Source of the DNA: Heyndrickxia ginsengihumi
Lineage (GTDB): Bacteria > Bacillota > Bacilli > Bacillales > Bacillaceae_C
Assembly (NCBI RefSeq): GCF_011008565.1
Contig: NZ_JAAIWK010000030.1
Location: 1-45,816, forward strand
Length of the DNA: 45,816 nt
Direction of reading: 5' to 3'
Shown one piece after another: positions 15,829-27,810 of the stretch. The notes under the pieces are model-generated. The model was given only the letters and a program-made list of their open reading frames with translations, did not search any database and was not told the origin of the DNA. Positions within the stretch are counted from its first letter, which is position 1. Every line of letters begins with the position of its first letter. The translations under genes were made by a program, and so were the position numbers.

Positions 15829-17286
15829 TTACAATTGTGGTTTTTGTTTATGGAAATCAGTTGCTTGCTCAAATGCATGTGCAACACGATAAACTGTGCT
15901 TTCATCAAAATGTTTTCCGATAATTTGTAAACCTAATGGCAGACCATTCACGAATCCGCATGGAACAGAGATCCCTGGTACACCAGCTAAATTTACTGGA
16001 ATCGTTAAAATGTCATTTGCATACATTGTTAATGGATCATCAACGATTTCTCCAATTTTAAACGCAGGTGTTGGAGTTGTTGGTCCAATAATGACATCAT
16101 ATTTTTCTAAAATATCATCGAAGTCTTTTTTAATTAATGTACGGGCTTGTTGTGCCTTTTTGTAATACGCATCATAGTAGCCAGCACTAAGAGCAAAGGT
16201 ACCAAGCATAATACGGCGTTTTACTTCTTCGCCAAAGCCTTCTGAACGAGTTTTTTTGTATAGTTCTTCAAGATTTTTCGCATTAGGCGTGCGATATCCG
16301 TAACGAACGCCGTCAAAGCGCGCTAAGTTTGAAGAAGCTTCAGAAGACGCTAATAGATAGTAGGTTGCTACACCATATTTAGAATGAGGTAAAGAAACTT
16401 CTTCCCAAGTAGCACCTAATCCTTCAAGTACTTTTAGAGCACTTAACACAGATTGACGTGCTTCTTCTGATACACCTTCACCAAGGTATTCTTTTGGAAC
16501 TGCAATTTTTAACCCTTTAATATCTCCTGTTAATGCTTGTACATAATTTGGCACTTCAACATTTGCAGAAGTAGAATCGTGTGGATCTACGCCGGAAATA
16601 GCTTGCAATAGATAGGCATTATCCTCAACAGTACGTGTAATTGGCCCAATTTGGTCTAGTGACGAAGCAAAAGCAACTAAACCAAAACGAGATACGCGTC
16701 CATAAGTCGGCTTCATCCCAACAACACCGCAGAATGCTGCAGGTTGACGGATTGAACCGCCTGTGTCAGACCCTAGAGAGAAAGGAACTTCTCCTGCAGC
16801 AACTGCTGCTGCTGAGCCACCTGAAGAACCACCAGGAACAGTATTTAAATTCCATGGATTATGTGTAATTTGAAATGCTGAGTTTTCGGTAGATGATCCC
16901 ATCGCAAACTCATCCATATTCAATTTCCCAATTGTAATCGTATTTGCACTATGTAATTTCCCCATAACTGTTGCATCATAAATTGGATCAAAGTTTTCAA
17001 GAATTTTACTTGCACAAGTAGTGCGAAGTCCTTTAGTAACAATATTATCCTTGATTCCAATTGGCATACCGAAAAGAACTTGTTGTGATTCCTCTGTACC
17101 AATCTTTTCGTCTAAGTCTTTCGCTTGTTGACGGGCCTCTTCCTCGTTTAATGCTAGGAAAGCTTGAACTTTATCATCCGTTTCTTGAATACGACGATAA
17201 GATTCGTCTACTAGTTCAGAAACTTTCACTTCTTTTTTATGTAAAAACTCATGCAGTTCAGAAATTTTATGATCAAATAGAGACAT
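15829..17286 (-). CDS. gatA: Aspartyl/glutamyl-tRNA amidotransferase subunit A
   Basis: The 485-residue amidase subunit releases ammonia from glutamine for GatB. The amidase-signature catalytic triad can be counted directly: Lys79 in MPIGIKDN, cis-Ser154 in [10 protein letters not shown] and Ser178 in [12 protein letters not shown], the positions known for staphylococcal GatA. The start ATG has GGAGGGG 5 nt upstream. It is 12 bp downstream of gatC and 12 bp upstream of gatB, an arrangement that favours coordinated translation of the three subunits. Length is normal and no anomalies are seen. Confidence 0.98.
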   Translation of the reverse strand: MSLFDHKISELHEFLHKKEVKVSELVDESYRRIQETDDKVQAFLALNEEEARQQAKDLDEKIGTEESQQVLFGMPIGIKDNIVTKGLRTTCASKILENFDPIYDATVMGKLHSANTITIGKLNMDEFAMGSSTENSAFQITHNPWNLNTVPGGSSGGSAAAVAAGEVPFSLGSDTGGSIRQPAAFCGVVGMKPTYGRVSRFGLVAFASSLDQIGPITRTVEDNAYLLQAISGVDPHDSTSANVEVPNYVQALTGDIKGLKIAVPKEYLGEGVSEEARQSVLSALKVLEGLGATWEEVSLPHSKYGVATYYLLASSEASSNLARFDGVRYGYRTPNAKNLEELYKKTRSEGFGEEVKRRIMLGTFALSAGYYDAYYKKAQQARTLIKKDFDDILEKYDVIIGPTTPTPAFKIGEIVDDPLTMYANDILTIPVNLAGVPGISVPCGFVNGLPLGLQIIGKHFDESTVYRVAHAFEQATDFHKQKPQL

Positions 17287-17298
17287 GTTTTCCCCTCC

Positions 17299-17589
17299 TT
17301 ATTCGATAATTGTTGGAACTTTAATTTGTCCGTCTTGATGATCTGGTGCATTTTTTAGTACTTCTTCTCTTGGTAATCCTTTTTCAACAATATCGTCACG
17401 CATAACGTTTTGGATTTCTAATACATGTGTAGTAGGCTCTACATTTTTTGTATCTAGTTCATTCAATGATTCTGCTAAATGGATAATATTCCCCAATTGT
17501 GTTGTGAATTTTTCCACTTCAGCTTCATTCATTTCAAGGCGTGCCAAGTTCGCAACGTGTTTAACTTGCTCTTTCGAAATATCAGACAT
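17299..17589 (-). CDS. gatC: Aspartyl/glutamyl-tRNA amidotransferase subunit C
   Basis: The 96-residue subunit wraps between GatA and GatB and stabilises the complex. It begins [20 protein letters not shown], the usual GatC start, and ends [16 protein letters not shown]; the VPTIIE ending is standard. The start at 17589 has GGAGGTG 8 nt upstream. It is the first gene of gatCAB. Upstream lie two palindromes (17662-17721) associated with the end of aceA, so the gatCAB promoter must be in the short stretch 17590-17660. Confidence 0.97.
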   Translation of the reverse strand: MSDISKEQVKHVANLARLEMNEAEVEKFTTQLGNIIHLAESLNELDTKNVEPTTHVLEIQNVMRDDIVEKGLPREEVLKNAPDHQDGQIKVPTIIE

Positions 17590-17661
17590 CAACCCTTCAC
17601 CTCCATCAATAATCGAACCTTACAATACTATTGATAATAGCAGAAATCTCCACAAATTAGC

Positions 17662-17678
17662 AAGGGGTCTGACCCCTT
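17662..17678. repeat. GGGGTCTGACCCC palindrome
   Basis: AAGGGGTC-T-GACCCCTT is a perfect 17-nt palindrome with one central base, between aceA and gatC. Similar GGGGTCxGACCCC elements recur in intergenic DNA of many bacteria. Its role here is unclear. Confidence 0.6.
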
Positions 17679-17684
17679 TAACAT

Positions 17685-17721
17685 AGTAAAGCTCGTATTG
17701 GCATTCAATACGAGCTTTACT
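17685..17721 (-). terminator. Perfect 16-bp hairpin after aceA
   Basis: AGTAAAGCTCGTATTG and CAATACGAGCTTTACT pair perfectly across a 5-nt loop, starting 7 nt after the aceA stop codon. On the minus strand only ATGTT follows rather than a T-run, so it may stabilise the 3' end or terminate weakly with the adjacent palindrome. Confidence 0.7.
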
Positions 17722-17728
17722 TACTTTC

Positions 17729-19003
17729 TTAAACAAATTGTTCTTGTTCAGTTGAACCTTTTAGAGCAGTAGTTGAAGATTTTCCTCCAGTAATTACCAT
17801 CGATACTTCATCAAAGTAACCAGTACCCACTTCACGTTGATGCTTTGTTGCTGAGTAACCGAATTTTTCATTATCAAATTCCGCCTGTTGTAATGCCGAA
17901 TAAGCAGCCATTCCATGATCACGATAGTCTTTAGCGAGATCGAACATACTATGATTAAGTGCATGGAATCCAGCAAGTGTAACAAATTGGAATTTATAGC
18001 CCATTTTTGCAAGTTCTTTTTGGAAATTAGCGATTGTCTTTTCATCTAATTTCTTCTTCCAGTTAAACGATGGAGAGCAATTATAAGCTAAAAGTTTATC
18101 TGGGAATTTTTCATGGATTGCTTCTGCAAAGCGACGAGCTTCATCAATATTTGGTTCAGCCGTTTCACACCAGATTAAATCGGCATATGGTGCATATGCA
18201 AGACCGCGAGCAATAGCTTGATCTAATCCAGCCTTTGTGCGGAAAAATCCTTCTGCCGTCCTTTCACCTGTGATAAACGGTGCATCGTAAGGATCTACAT
18301 CACTTGTAATTAAGTTTGCTGCATTCGCATCTGTACGCCCAATTATAACAGTTGGAACGCCCATCACATCAGCTGCTAGGCGTGCTGAAACAAGATTGCG
18401 GATTGCCGTTTGTGTAGGAAGCAGTACCTTTCCGCCTAAATGGCCGCATTTTTTCTCTGATGAAAGCTGATCTTCAAAATGAACAGCAGATGCACCTGCT
18501 TCAATCATCGCCTTCGTTAATTCAAATACATTCAGCGGACCGCCAAATCCAGCTTCTGCATCTGCTACAATTGGGGCAAACCAATCAATTTGATCATTCC
18601 CTTCAACATGATGGATTTGATCTGCACGCTGTAATGCTTGATTAATCCGTTTTACTACATGCGGAACACTGTTAGCTGGATATAAGCTTTGATCAGGATA
18701 CATTTGTCCAGCTAGATTTGCGTCTGCTGCTACTTGCCAACCACTTAAATAAATTGCTTTTAATCCTGCCTTAACCTGTTGAACAGCTTGATTACCAGTT
18801 AAAGCGCCTAATGCCGGAATAAAATCTTCTTGATGAAGCAGGCTCCAAAACTTCTCAGAACCACGACGTGCCAACGTATACTCAATTTCAATTGATCCTC
18901 TTAGTTTCAGTACTTCTTCAGCTGTATAAGGGCGTTTAACCCCTTTCCATCTTTCATCTGTTTCCCAGCTTGCTTGAAGTTGCTTTGCTTGTTCTTTTCC
19001 CAT
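17729..19003 (-). CDS. aceA: Isocitrate lyase
   Basis: The 424-residue enzyme cleaves isocitrate to succinate and glyoxylate, the first step of the glyoxylate shunt. The catalytic signature KKCGHLGGK is present with Cys at about residue 186. [15 protein letters not shown] (metal/substrate), [18 protein letters not shown] and [15 protein letters not shown] are further family segments. The start at 19003 has GGGAGGA 7 nt upstream (TTGATG; the preceding TTG is ignored). It is 53 bp downstream of aceB in the same direction with no terminator between, so they form an operon that lets the cell grow on acetate or fatty acids. A perfect hairpin follows the stop codon. Confidence 0.97.
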   Translation of the reverse strand: MGKEQAKQLQASWETDERWKGVKRPYTAEEVLKLRGSIEIEYTLARRGSEKFWSLLHQEDFIPALGALTGNQAVQQVKAGLKAIYLSGWQVAADANLAGQMYPDQSLYPANSVPHVVKRINQALQRADQIHHVEGNDQIDWFAPIVADAEAGFGGPLNVFELTKAMIEAGASAVHFEDQLSSEKKCGHLGGKVLLPTQTAIRNLVSARLAADVMGVPTVIIGRTDANAANLITSDVDPYDAPFITGERTAEGFFRTKAGLDQAIARGLAYAPYADLIWCETAEPNIDEARRFAEAIHEKFPDKLLAYNCSPSFNWKKKLDEKTIANFQKELAKMGYKFQFVTLAGFHALNHSMFDLAKDYRDHGMAAYSALQQAEFDNEKFGYSATKHQREVGTGYFDEVSMVITGGKSSTTALKGSTEQEQFV

Positions 19004-19056
19004 CAAAAATTCCTCCCAATTTAGAATTAGTAAAAATCTATGAATCTTAAAAGCTA

Positions 19057-20652
19057 TTACGGCAATTTCTCATAGGCCGGCAGTGTAATAAAGTCTGTGA
19101 AAGTATCGTCTTTCACTAGACGGTCAAATAATTGAACAGCTTCTTCAAAACAACCTTTCTGGAAGGCTTCTGTTCCAATTTCCTTTTCAATTCTTTCAAG
19201 CTCATCCTTTTTCATTGCTTCATACATTTCAATTGTTACTTTACGCCCATCCTCTAGTACCCCTTTCGGATGACGAATCCACTGCCATAGCTGCGTCCGT
19301 GATATTTCTGCAGTAGCTGCATCTTCCATTAAATTGCTTATAGGCACAGCACCAATTCCTCTTAGCCATGATTCGATATACTGGATACCTGCATAAATAT
19401 TTTCACGGACACCTTGTTCTGTTATGTTCCCATCTGGTACAGCTAACAAATCTTCTTCCTGAATAATAATATTTTGTTGTTTAGTAGAATGTATTTGATT
19501 TGGCTCCGGCATTTCACGATTAAACGCTTCCATTGCAATGTTTACAAGACCTGGATGTGCTACCCATGTTCCATCATGCCCGTCCTTCGCTTCTCTTTCT
19601 TTATCTGCTTGTACTTTTCGGAACGCCTCTTCGTTTTTCTTTGGATCATTTTTTACTGGAATTTGTGCTGCCATCCCTCCAATAGCAGGCGCTTTTCTCC
19701 GATGGCAAGTTTGAATAGTAAGTAAAGAATAAGCGCGCATAAACGGAACCGTCATTGTGACGACAGAACGATCAGGCAATATATATGCTGGATGGCTCCG
19801 CAACTTTTTAATATAACTAAAAATGTAGTCCCAACGACCACAGTTTAGCCCCGCTGAATGTTCTTTTAACTCATATAAAATCTCATCCATTTCGAAGGCA
19901 GCCATAATTGTTTCAATTAAAACTGTTGCTCTTATCGTTCCAGTAGGAATGCCGATATAATCTTGGGCAAATACAAATATGTCATTCCAAAGCCTAGCTT
20001 CTAGATGGCTTTCTAACTTAGGAAGATAAAAATATGGCCCTGTTCCATGATTGATTAAAGTTTTAGCGTTATGATAAAAATAAAGTCCAAAGTCTACTAA
20101 ACTAGCTGATATATTCGTTCCATCTACTTGAATATGTTTTTCTTCTAAATGCAATCCACGCGGTCTTACTATTAATGTTGCTACTTCGTCATTAAGCTCA
20201 TATTTTTTTCCACTTGCATTTGTAAAAGAAATTGTGCGATTGACAGCATCTTTCAAGTGAATTTGACCTTCAATGATGTTCTCCCAGGTTGGAGATGTTG
20301 CATCTTCAAAACAGGCCATAAATACTTTCGCACCAGAATTCAAAGCATTTATAATCATTTTTCTATCAACAGGACCTGTGATTTCCACTCTGCGATCCTG
20401 TAAATCTTTTGGAAGAGGTGCAATTGTCCAGTTCCCTTGGCGAATCGATTCAGTCTCCTTTAAAAATTGCGGAAGCTTACCCTTCTGAATTTCCTCTTCA
20501 CGTCTTTTTCTGTGTTGTAACAGTTCTCTCCTTCTTGGGCCGAACTTTCTTTCCAACTGCTCTAAAAATTGTAGTGCATCTTTTGTTAAAATCCTTTCAT
20601 ATCCTTGATTCATGGGACCTCTAACAGTTATGTTAGATATTTTCGTTTCCAT
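19057..20652 (-). CDS. aceB: Malate synthase A
   Basis: The 531-residue enzyme condenses glyoxylate with acetyl-CoA to malate, the second step of the glyoxylate shunt. Diagnostic segments are [51 protein letters not shown] (catalytic Arg and metal Glu), [33 protein letters not shown] and [16 protein letters not shown]. The pattern is the shorter plasmid/A-type enzyme, not GlcB. The start has GGAGTGAGG upstream. A promoter-like TTCCAT-17 nt-TATAAT lies at 20700-20728, giving a leader of about 45 nt. It is transcribed with aceA. In the B. subtilis genome this pair is absent between camS and gatC, so it is extra here relative to that layout. Confidence 0.97.
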   Translation of the reverse strand: METKISNITVRGPMNQGYERILTKDALQFLEQLERKFGPRRRELLQHRKRREEEIQKGKLPQFLKETESIRQGNWTIAPLPKDLQDRRVEITGPVDRKMIINALNSGAKVFMACFEDATSPTWENIIEGQIHLKDAVNRTISFTNASGKKYELNDEVATLIVRPRGLHLEEKHIQVDGTNISASLVDFGLYFYHNAKTLINHGTGPYFYLPKLESHLEARLWNDIFVFAQDYIGIPTGTIRATVLIETIMAAFEMDEILYELKEHSAGLNCGRWDYIFSYIKKLRSHPAYILPDRSVVTMTVPFMRAYSLLTIQTCHRRKAPAIGGMAAQIPVKNDPKKNEEAFRKVQADKEREAKDGHDGTWVAHPGLVNIAMEAFNREMPEPNQIHSTKQQNIIIQEEDLLAVPDGNITEQGVRENIYAGIQYIESWLRGIGAVPISNLMEDAATAEISRTQLWQWIRHPKGVLEDGRKVTIEMYEAMKKDELERIEKEIGTEAFQKGCFEEAVQLFDRLVKDDTFTDFITLPAYEKLP

Positions 20653-20699
20653 TTCCTCACTCCTTTTTTGTTATAATACAGTCACTTATTACGTTTTTT

Positions 20700-20728
20700 A
20701 TTATATAACAGAAAAATTTAAAATGGAA
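20700..20728 (-). promoter_or_regulatory. Putative sigma-A promoter for aceBA
   Basis: TTCCAT (20723-20728), 17 nt, TATAAT (20700-20705) on the minus strand. The -10 is perfect and the -35 matches three of six positions. It is the best candidate in the 158-bp gap. Confidence 0.5.
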
Positions 20729-20765
20729 CCCCTAATTTTGTATTTTTTAAAAATTTAAACGAAAC

Positions 20766-20802
20766 AAAAAAATCCAGCGAAAACTTTCATTCTCGCCGGA
20801 TT
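20766..20802 (-). terminator. Terminator of the pcrB-pcrA-ligA-camS cluster
   Basis: AATCCAGCGA (20771-20780) pairs with TCGCCGGATT (20793-20802) with one mismatch. Seven T residues follow on the minus strand (overlapping the stem base). It starts 9 bp after the camS stop. Confidence 0.85.
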
Positions 20803-20810
20803 TCCAAGTC

Positions 20811-21965
20811 TTATTGATAAACATGTACGGTTGGTTCTTTTTCTCCTGAATCACGAATGATGACTGCTTTTGGCTCGTTATTAGCTGTAATGCTAACTTG
20901 TAGATTTACATAGTCTGGGAAAGACTTAACAACAAGCCCAGCCACATATTGCGTAAAGCCGACAACTTCAGATTCTCCAAAAAATTGGATTGGAATATCA
21001 ATATTTAAATCAGTTAACTGCCCATCTGTATAGCGGGCTCTCCCAACTGCTCCTGTATAGTTAGGGAAAAAGTCTTCTATATCTGTTTTAAAGTTTTCAA
21101 ATGTCTTCTCATCATCGCGATGAGCACTTGTAGCTGAGTCTGATGGGAATAAATAATATTTTTCATTAATAGATTTCCAATCGCCGACAGTTGAACTATC
21201 TCCAGGAACATTCGCATAAGCAAAGTAGTTTCCTGGAATTACAGCGTCTTTACCACGTTGTTTATATAAAGCAATTGTAATTGGTACTCCTTTTAAACCA
21301 CTCATTTTACGAAGACGGTTTACGACTTCCTGTGCAATTTGCTTGCCTTTTTGATTTAAAACAGCCTGACTAATGTTCACATCATATGTTGCGCCATACT
21401 TTTCTTTTTGATAGTAATAGACAGAGTTCAATGCTAATCCAATTACTACACCGGATAATTTCACATTCCCCTTATTGTCTTTCGATAAATAATCTTGTTC
21501 TAATATTTGTGCTAGATAAATTGGATTTTTTTGTTGTTCAGAACTGTTACGGGCTAAAGGATTTAAGCCAATATTATCTTTTGCACTTAAACCGTTGGCT
21601 TTCAATTGGCTCTTCGTATATTTACGATTCAGCCATTTTGAAACCGTATCAGAACTTAACATTTGTCCTTCTTGAAATAAATACTTATCAGTTGAGTAGT
21701 TTTTTTGCGCTACTCTCATTAACCCTGTTTCAAATTCATCAATATCATAGTTAGTATTTAAATTACTGACAACTAGTCCTCTCGATTTACTTGTTTTATA
21801 AGGATAAATCGTTTTGTAATATTGATTTGATATTTGGTAACTTGATACAACAGCTGTTTCTTTCTTATTATTTTTTTTCTGCACAACTTTGTCTTCAGAG
21901 CCTAGTTGAGGTGCACATCCTCCTAGTAAGACAGCTGAAAACAATAGGGGCAACCATTTTTTCAT
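20811..21965 (-). CDS. camS: CamS-family lipoprotein (YerH-like)
   Basis: The 384-residue protein carries a lipoprotein signal: MKKWLPLLFSAVLLGGC, with the lipobox LGGC giving Cys17 as the lipidated residue, so it sits on the outer face of the membrane. The rest matches the CamS family, named for the precursor of the staph-cAM373 peptide pheromone, which is released from the signal peptide in staphylococci. In Bacillus (YerH) the function of the folded domain is not established. It is the last gene after ligA with a 44-bp gap, and a terminator follows, so it belongs to the pcrB-pcrA-ligA-camS transcription unit. This synteny is conserved in B. subtilis. Confidence 0.92.
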   Translation of the reverse strand: MKKWLPLLFSAVLLGGCAPQLGSEDKVVQKKNNKKETAVVSSYQISNQYYKTIYPYKTSKSRGLVVSNLNTNYDIDEFETGLMRVAQKNYSTDKYLFQEGQMLSSDTVSKWLNRKYTKSQLKANGLSAKDNIGLNPLARNSSEQQKNPIYLAQILEQDYLSKDNKGNVKLSGVVIGLALNSVYYYQKEKYGATYDVNISQAVLNQKGKQIAQEVVNRLRKMSGLKGVPITIALYKQRGKDAVIPGNYFAYANVPGDSSTVGDWKSINEKYYLFPSDSATSAHRDDEKTFENFKTDIEDFFPNYTGAVGRARYTDGQLTDLNIDIPIQFFGESEVVGFTQYVAGLVVKSFPDYVNLQVSITANNEPKAVIIRDSGEKEPTVHVYQ

Positions 21966-22009
21966 GCTACTTGTTCCACCTTTTTCAAGTTTCTTGCTTT
22001 CCGAAAATA

Positions 22010-24089
<2,080 letters not shown>

Positions 24090-24118
24090 TTCTTTAAAGA
24101 CCTTAATGAAGCGTATGT

Positions 24119-26326
24119 TCAATTTACTTTCGTAATCGGTGCAAATTCAGCAAGTAATCGTTTAATACCAATTGGGCTTGGAAAAGCAATATCAAGCTCT
24201 GTCCCATTCCCTTTTCCTTTTACGCTGACAATTGTTCCGATACCCCATTTTTTATGTTCTGCCTTATCGCCGACACTCCACTCCAATTTCTCAGCACCAC
24301 TTTTATGATTTACAACTGGGCGCATCACAGGCGCAGCTTTTCTTTTTTGCATCAGCGGCTTCTGCTCTTCTTTTTCTTCTTGATTAACCGCATCTAATAA
24401 TTCTTGCGGAATTTCTTGAATAAATCGAGAAACAGGGTTCATATTTGTCCGTCCATATAATGTTCTCATAGCGGCATTCGTAATATACAGTTCTTCTTCG
24501 GCACGTGTAATTCCAACATATGCTAGTCTGCGCTCTTCTTCCATTTCCGCTTCCTCCATTAAGGAGCGGCTATGTGGAAAGACGCCTTCCTCCATGCCTA
24601 TTAAAAATACGATCGGGAACTCAAGTCCTTTAGCAGAATGCAAAGTCATAAGAACGACAGCATCTTTTGGCGTATCATCCTCATCTAGACGATCGATGTC
24701 TGCAACTAATGCTAAATCTGTTAAAAAGGCAATTAAGCTTTTATCGTCATTACTTTTTTCAAAATCCTTTGTTACCGATAAAAATTCCTCGATATTTTCT
24801 AAACGACTTTGGGATTCAAGTGATTTTTCCATTTTCAGCATTTCACGGTATTGAGATTTTTCGAGCAGCTCTTCTACTAGCTCTGTTACAGATAAATAGT
24901 CTTGCATCTGTGTAAAATTACGAATTAAATCGTAAAACTCCCTTGCTGCTTTGGAAATTTTAGGACTTACTCCGATAAAATCAGCTTCTTGAATTGCATT
25001 AAACATTGAAATATCTTGTTCCTGTGCATATCGGGCAATTTTATCCAAAGAAGTTGAACCAATTCCCCGTTTTGGAACATTAATAATCCTTTGTAAACTA
25101 ATATCGTCATCCGGATTGGCAATTAGTCTTAAATACGCCAAAATATCTTTGATTTCTTTACGGTCATAGAATCGAATACCGCCAACGATGTTATACTCAA
25201 TATTTGATTTCATAAACACTTCTTCAATAACACGTGATTGTGCATTCGTACGATAAAGAACAGCAAAATCAGATAGTTTCCTTTTCCCAGAAGCTGTCAA
25301 TTCTTTAATTTTTCCTGCGACAAATTGACCTTCAGCTTGTTCACTATCTGCACGATAATAAATAATGTTCTGTCCATCAGGGTTTTCCGTCCATAAGTTC
25401 TTTGGTTTACGATTAACATTATTTTCAATTACTTTATTTGCTGCTTGTAAAATTTTCTTTGTCGAGCGATAGTTCTGTTCGAGCATAATTACTTTCGCAC
25501 GAGGATAATCTTTTTCAAATGATAATATATTCGTAATATCTGCCCCGCGCCAGCGATAAATTGATTGGTCATTATCCCCAACAACACAAATATTTTGGAA
25601 ACGCTGCGCCAGCATCTTGACGAGCATATATTGAGCTTTGTTCGTATCTTGATACTCATCGACATGAATATATTGAAACTTTCTTTGATAAAATTCAAGT
25701 ACCTCTGGAACACGTTTGAACAATTGAATAGTCATCATAATGAGGTCATCGAAATCAAGTGCTTGGTTTTTCAAAAGGCGTTTTTGATACGCCTCATATA
25801 TATCACTTACCACTTGTCCATAATAGTCACCAACATGTGAAGCATATTCTTCTGGGCTGATCAGCTCATTTTTAGCACTGCTAATCGTTCCGAGTATCGT
25901 TCGTGGATCATATTTTTTCGGATCAATATTTTTTTCCTTTAAAATACCTTTAATAACTGATTGCTGATCTGTTGAATCAAGTATCGTAAAATTACGGTTG
26001 ATTCCAATTCGATCAATATCTCTTCTTAATATACGGACACACATAGAGTGGAACGTAGAAATCCAGACTTCATCAGCTGTTCCCCCCATTATGCCTGCAA
26101 TTCTTTCTTTCATTTCACGAGCAGATTTATTTGTAAACGTAATCGCTAAAATATTATAGGGATTAACACCTTTTTCGACCATTAAATAGGCAACTCGGTG
26201 GGTTAATACTCTTGTTTTACCACTTCCTGCCCCTGCTAATATAAGCAACGGTCCTTCAGTTGTTTTAACCGCCTCTTTTTGTTCTGGATTCAGACCTGTA
26301 AGCAATCTATCTGTTAAAAATTGCAT
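24119..26326 (-). CDS. pcrA: ATP-dependent DNA helicase PcrA (UvrD-like)
   Basis: The 735-residue superfamily 1 helicase moves 3' to 5' on DNA and acts in repair, rolling-circle replication and clearing of RecA or stalled RNA polymerase. Helicase motifs appear in order: LNPEQKEAV (Q motif), AGAGSGKT (Walker A, Lys37), [12 protein letters not shown] (Ia), VDEYQDTN (DExx box), [16 protein letters not shown] (III), LEQNYRS (IV), [16 protein letters not shown] (V) and [18 protein letters not shown] (VI). A C-terminal Tudor-like domain for RNA polymerase binding ends with [18 protein letters not shown]. The start has GGTGG 7 nt upstream. It is 41 bp downstream of pcrB and precedes ligA, the conserved Bacillaceae order. 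Confidence 0.98.
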   Translation of the reverse strand: MQFLTDRLLTGLNPEQKEAVKTTEGPLLILAGAGSGKTRVLTHRVAYLMVEKGVNPYNILAITFTNKSAREMKERIAGIMGGTADEVWISTFHSMCVRILRRDIDRIGINRNFTILDSTDQQSVIKGILKEKNIDPKKYDPRTILGTISSAKNELISPEEYASHVGDYYGQVVSDIYEAYQKRLLKNQALDFDDLIMMTIQLFKRVPEVLEFYQRKFQYIHVDEYQDTNKAQYMLVKMLAQRFQNICVVGDNDQSIYRWRGADITNILSFEKDYPRAKVIMLEQNYRSTKKILQAANKVIENNVNRKPKNLWTENPDGQNIIYYRADSEQAEGQFVAGKIKELTASGKRKLSDFAVLYRTNAQSRVIEEVFMKSNIEYNIVGGIRFYDRKEIKDILAYLRLIANPDDDISLQRIINVPKRGIGSTSLDKIARYAQEQDISMFNAIQEADFIGVSPKISKAAREFYDLIRNFTQMQDYLSVTELVEELLEKSQYREMLKMEKSLESQSRLENIEEFLSVTKDFEKSNDDKSLIAFLTDLALVADIDRLDEDDTPKDAVVLMTLHSAKGLEFPIVFLIGMEEGVFPHSRSLMEEAEMEEERRLAYVGITRAEEELYITNAAMRTLYGRTNMNPVSRFIQEIPQELLDAVNQEEKEEQKPLMQKRKAAPVMRPVVNHKSGAEKLEWSVGDKAEHKKWGIGTIVSVKGKGNGTELDIAFPSPIGIKRLLAEFAPITKVN

Positions 26327-26367
26327 GCTTCCACCACCACTTTTTCAGAACGTTTGTTCTTATTTTA

Positions 26368-27063
26368 TCAAGATTCCTTTTCTTTTACAACGGCAACTGT
26401 TTTGAGTGCTTCTTTTATATCCTCATAAATAGCGTTCCCAACGACAATCACATCGGCGAACTTCGCCATTTCCTTTGCCTGTTTTGCGGTATGGATCCCC
26501 CCGCCATAAAATAAAGTTGTTTTTTCTAATACATGTTTCACACGTTCAACTAATTGGGTATCCCCATACATTCCGCTGTACTCTATATAAAAAATAGGAA
26601 GATGGAACATTCTTTCTGCCATTCTTGCATATGCTACAACATCGTCTTCATCAATGTTTGTATCCGCACTTGTTAATGCAGCTGCCTTACAATCATGATT
26701 GAGAATGCAGTAACCTTCAACAAGAATTTCTTCCCAATTCATAATCTCACCAAATTCTTTTACTGCCTTTTGATGTATTCCTGTAATCCAAGCAGTATCC
26801 TGACTATTTAAAACCGTTGGGACAAAATATAGATCATATCCCGGAGTAATTGCTTCAATATTAGAGATTTCAAGTACACAAGGAACTGGATATCTTCTGA
26901 CACGCGCCATTAAATTAAGAGTGTCATCCAACGTTACATTATCTGAACCGCCAATAATGACTGCATCAGTTCCTGATTCACATACTTTTTCTAAATCCTC
27001 ATCCGATAATTCTTTGTTCGGATCTAACTTGAAGGCATGCCGCCATTCACGCACATCATACAT
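26368..27063 (-). CDS. pcrB: Heptaprenylglyceryl phosphate synthase
   Basis: The 231-residue TIM-barrel enzyme of the GGGPS/PcrB family joins heptaprenyl diphosphate to sn-glycerol-1-phosphate, giving an archaeal-type ether lipid in Bacillus. Recognisable parts are [27 protein letters not shown] (phosphate binding), the central [34 protein letters not shown] (substrate site) and [32 protein letters not shown] (phosphate-binding loop). The start has GGGGGA 8 nt upstream. An extended -10 promoter lies about 40 bp upstream. It begins the pcrB-pcrA-ligA-camS cluster. Confidence 0.96.
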   Translation of the reverse strand: MYDVREWRHAFKLDPNKELSDEDLEKVCESGTDAVIIGGSDNVTLDDTLNLMARVRRYPVPCVLEISNIEAITPGYDLYFVPTVLNSQDTAWITGIHQKAVKEFGEIMNWEEILVEGYCILNHDCKAAALTSADTNIDEDDVVAYARMAERMFHLPIFYIEYSGMYGDTQLVERVKHVLEKTTLFYGGGIHTAKQAKEMAKFADVIVVGNAIYEDIKEALKTVAVVKEKES

Positions 27064-27102
27064 AAATTTGGAAATCCCCCATTCTCTTTTCCATACAAAG
27101 TC

Positions 27103-27131
27103 ATTATAGCATTTGTCTTTAGTGTCAAAAA
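27103..27131 (-). promoter_or_regulatory. Putative extended -10 promoter for pcrB-pcrA-ligA-camS
   Basis: On the minus strand TGCTATAAT (27103-27111) is a perfect extended -10. A perfect TTGACA (27123-27128) is 14 nt away, too close for normal spacing; TTTTTG at 27126-27131 gives 17 nt. The start codon is 40 bp downstream. Confidence 0.6.
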
Positions 27132-27285
27132 AGGTTTTCCTGTAATAGGAACTTTATACATATATATCATACATTGAATACTCATGCTCCGCTCGTATGA
27201 CTAAGAAAGGCACACTAAAGAACGCCAGAAATAAATGAATGAAATGAACGATTAATGATTATTTTATAGTAGATAAAAAAATAAA

Positions 27286-27304
27286 AATCAGCTAAAAGCT
27301 GATT
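27286..27304 (-). terminator. Terminator of yerC
   Basis: AATCAGCT-AAA-AGCTGATT is a perfect 8-bp stem. T-rich sequence follows on the minus strand (TTTATTTTTTTAT, 27274-27287). Confidence 0.85.
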
Positions 27305-27390
27305 CTTAAATGAACTGGACGGAAATATATGCTTCAAAAATGATATAAACTGCTGCCAACATATTGCTTCGCTAATACATTTGAACGCCC

Positions 27391-27711
27391 TTAATTGTTT
27401 TCTTCCGTCTCTGTATCTTTTTCAGTTTTAATACGGTCTAAAACCATTTGATAAGAATCATTTCCATAATTCAAGCAGCGCTTAACACGGGAAATGGTTG
27501 CTGTACTTGCCCCTGTTTCTTTTTCTATTACGTGATATGTCTTATTTTCTCTCAACATTCTAGCAACCTCTAACCTTTGCGTTAATGCCTGTATTTCATT
27601 TACTGTACATAAATCATCAAAAAATTGATAGCATTCTTCAATACTTTGCAGTGATAAAATCGCTTCGAATAATTGATCAAGTGCTCTGCCTCGTAATTTA
27701 TCAATTTGCAT
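27391..27711 (-). CDS. yerC: YerC/YecD-family TrpR-like DNA-binding protein
   Basis: The 106-residue protein belongs to the Trp-repressor-like YerC/YecD family. It begins MQIDKLRGRALDQLFEAILSL and has TVNEIQALTQRLEVARML followed by the helix-turn-helix YHVIEKETGASTATISRVKRCLNYG (about residues 60-85). A polar tail ends the protein. It is presumably a transcription regulator, but the ligand and targets are not known to me, and conservation of the TrpR fold does not imply tryptophan binding. GGAGA precedes the ATG by 8 nt. It has its own terminator and lies between yerB and pcrB as in B. subtilis. Confidence 0.93.
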   Translation of the reverse strand: MQIDKLRGRALDQLFEAILSLQSIEECYQFFDDLCTVNEIQALTQRLEVARMLRENKTYHVIEKETGASTATISRVKRCLNYGNDSYQMVLDRIKTEKDTETEENN

Positions 27712-27810
27712 AATAGAAATCTCCTTTTTTCACTGATTGTCATATATGAATGGAATACATAAATTTAAATGGTTTGGAAGATCTACTGTTCCATGTGAAA
27801 CGAACATTTC

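Larger units (their letters stand above)
27064..27390. other. Intergenic region between yerC and pcrB
   Basis: This 327-bp AT-rich gap holds the yerC terminator (27286-27304) and the pcrB promoter (27103-27131). No gene is seen on either strand. Confidence 0.7.

Noticed and set aside
21386-21754. Long plus-strand reading frames opposite camS, ligA (22035-22313, 23994-24308) and purL (37418-37795, 37875-38219)
   Set aside because: They lie wholly opposite well-supported genes, have no ribosome-binding site of note and show low-complexity Ser/Ile/Leu-rich or Leu/Gln-rich products typical of antisense frames.
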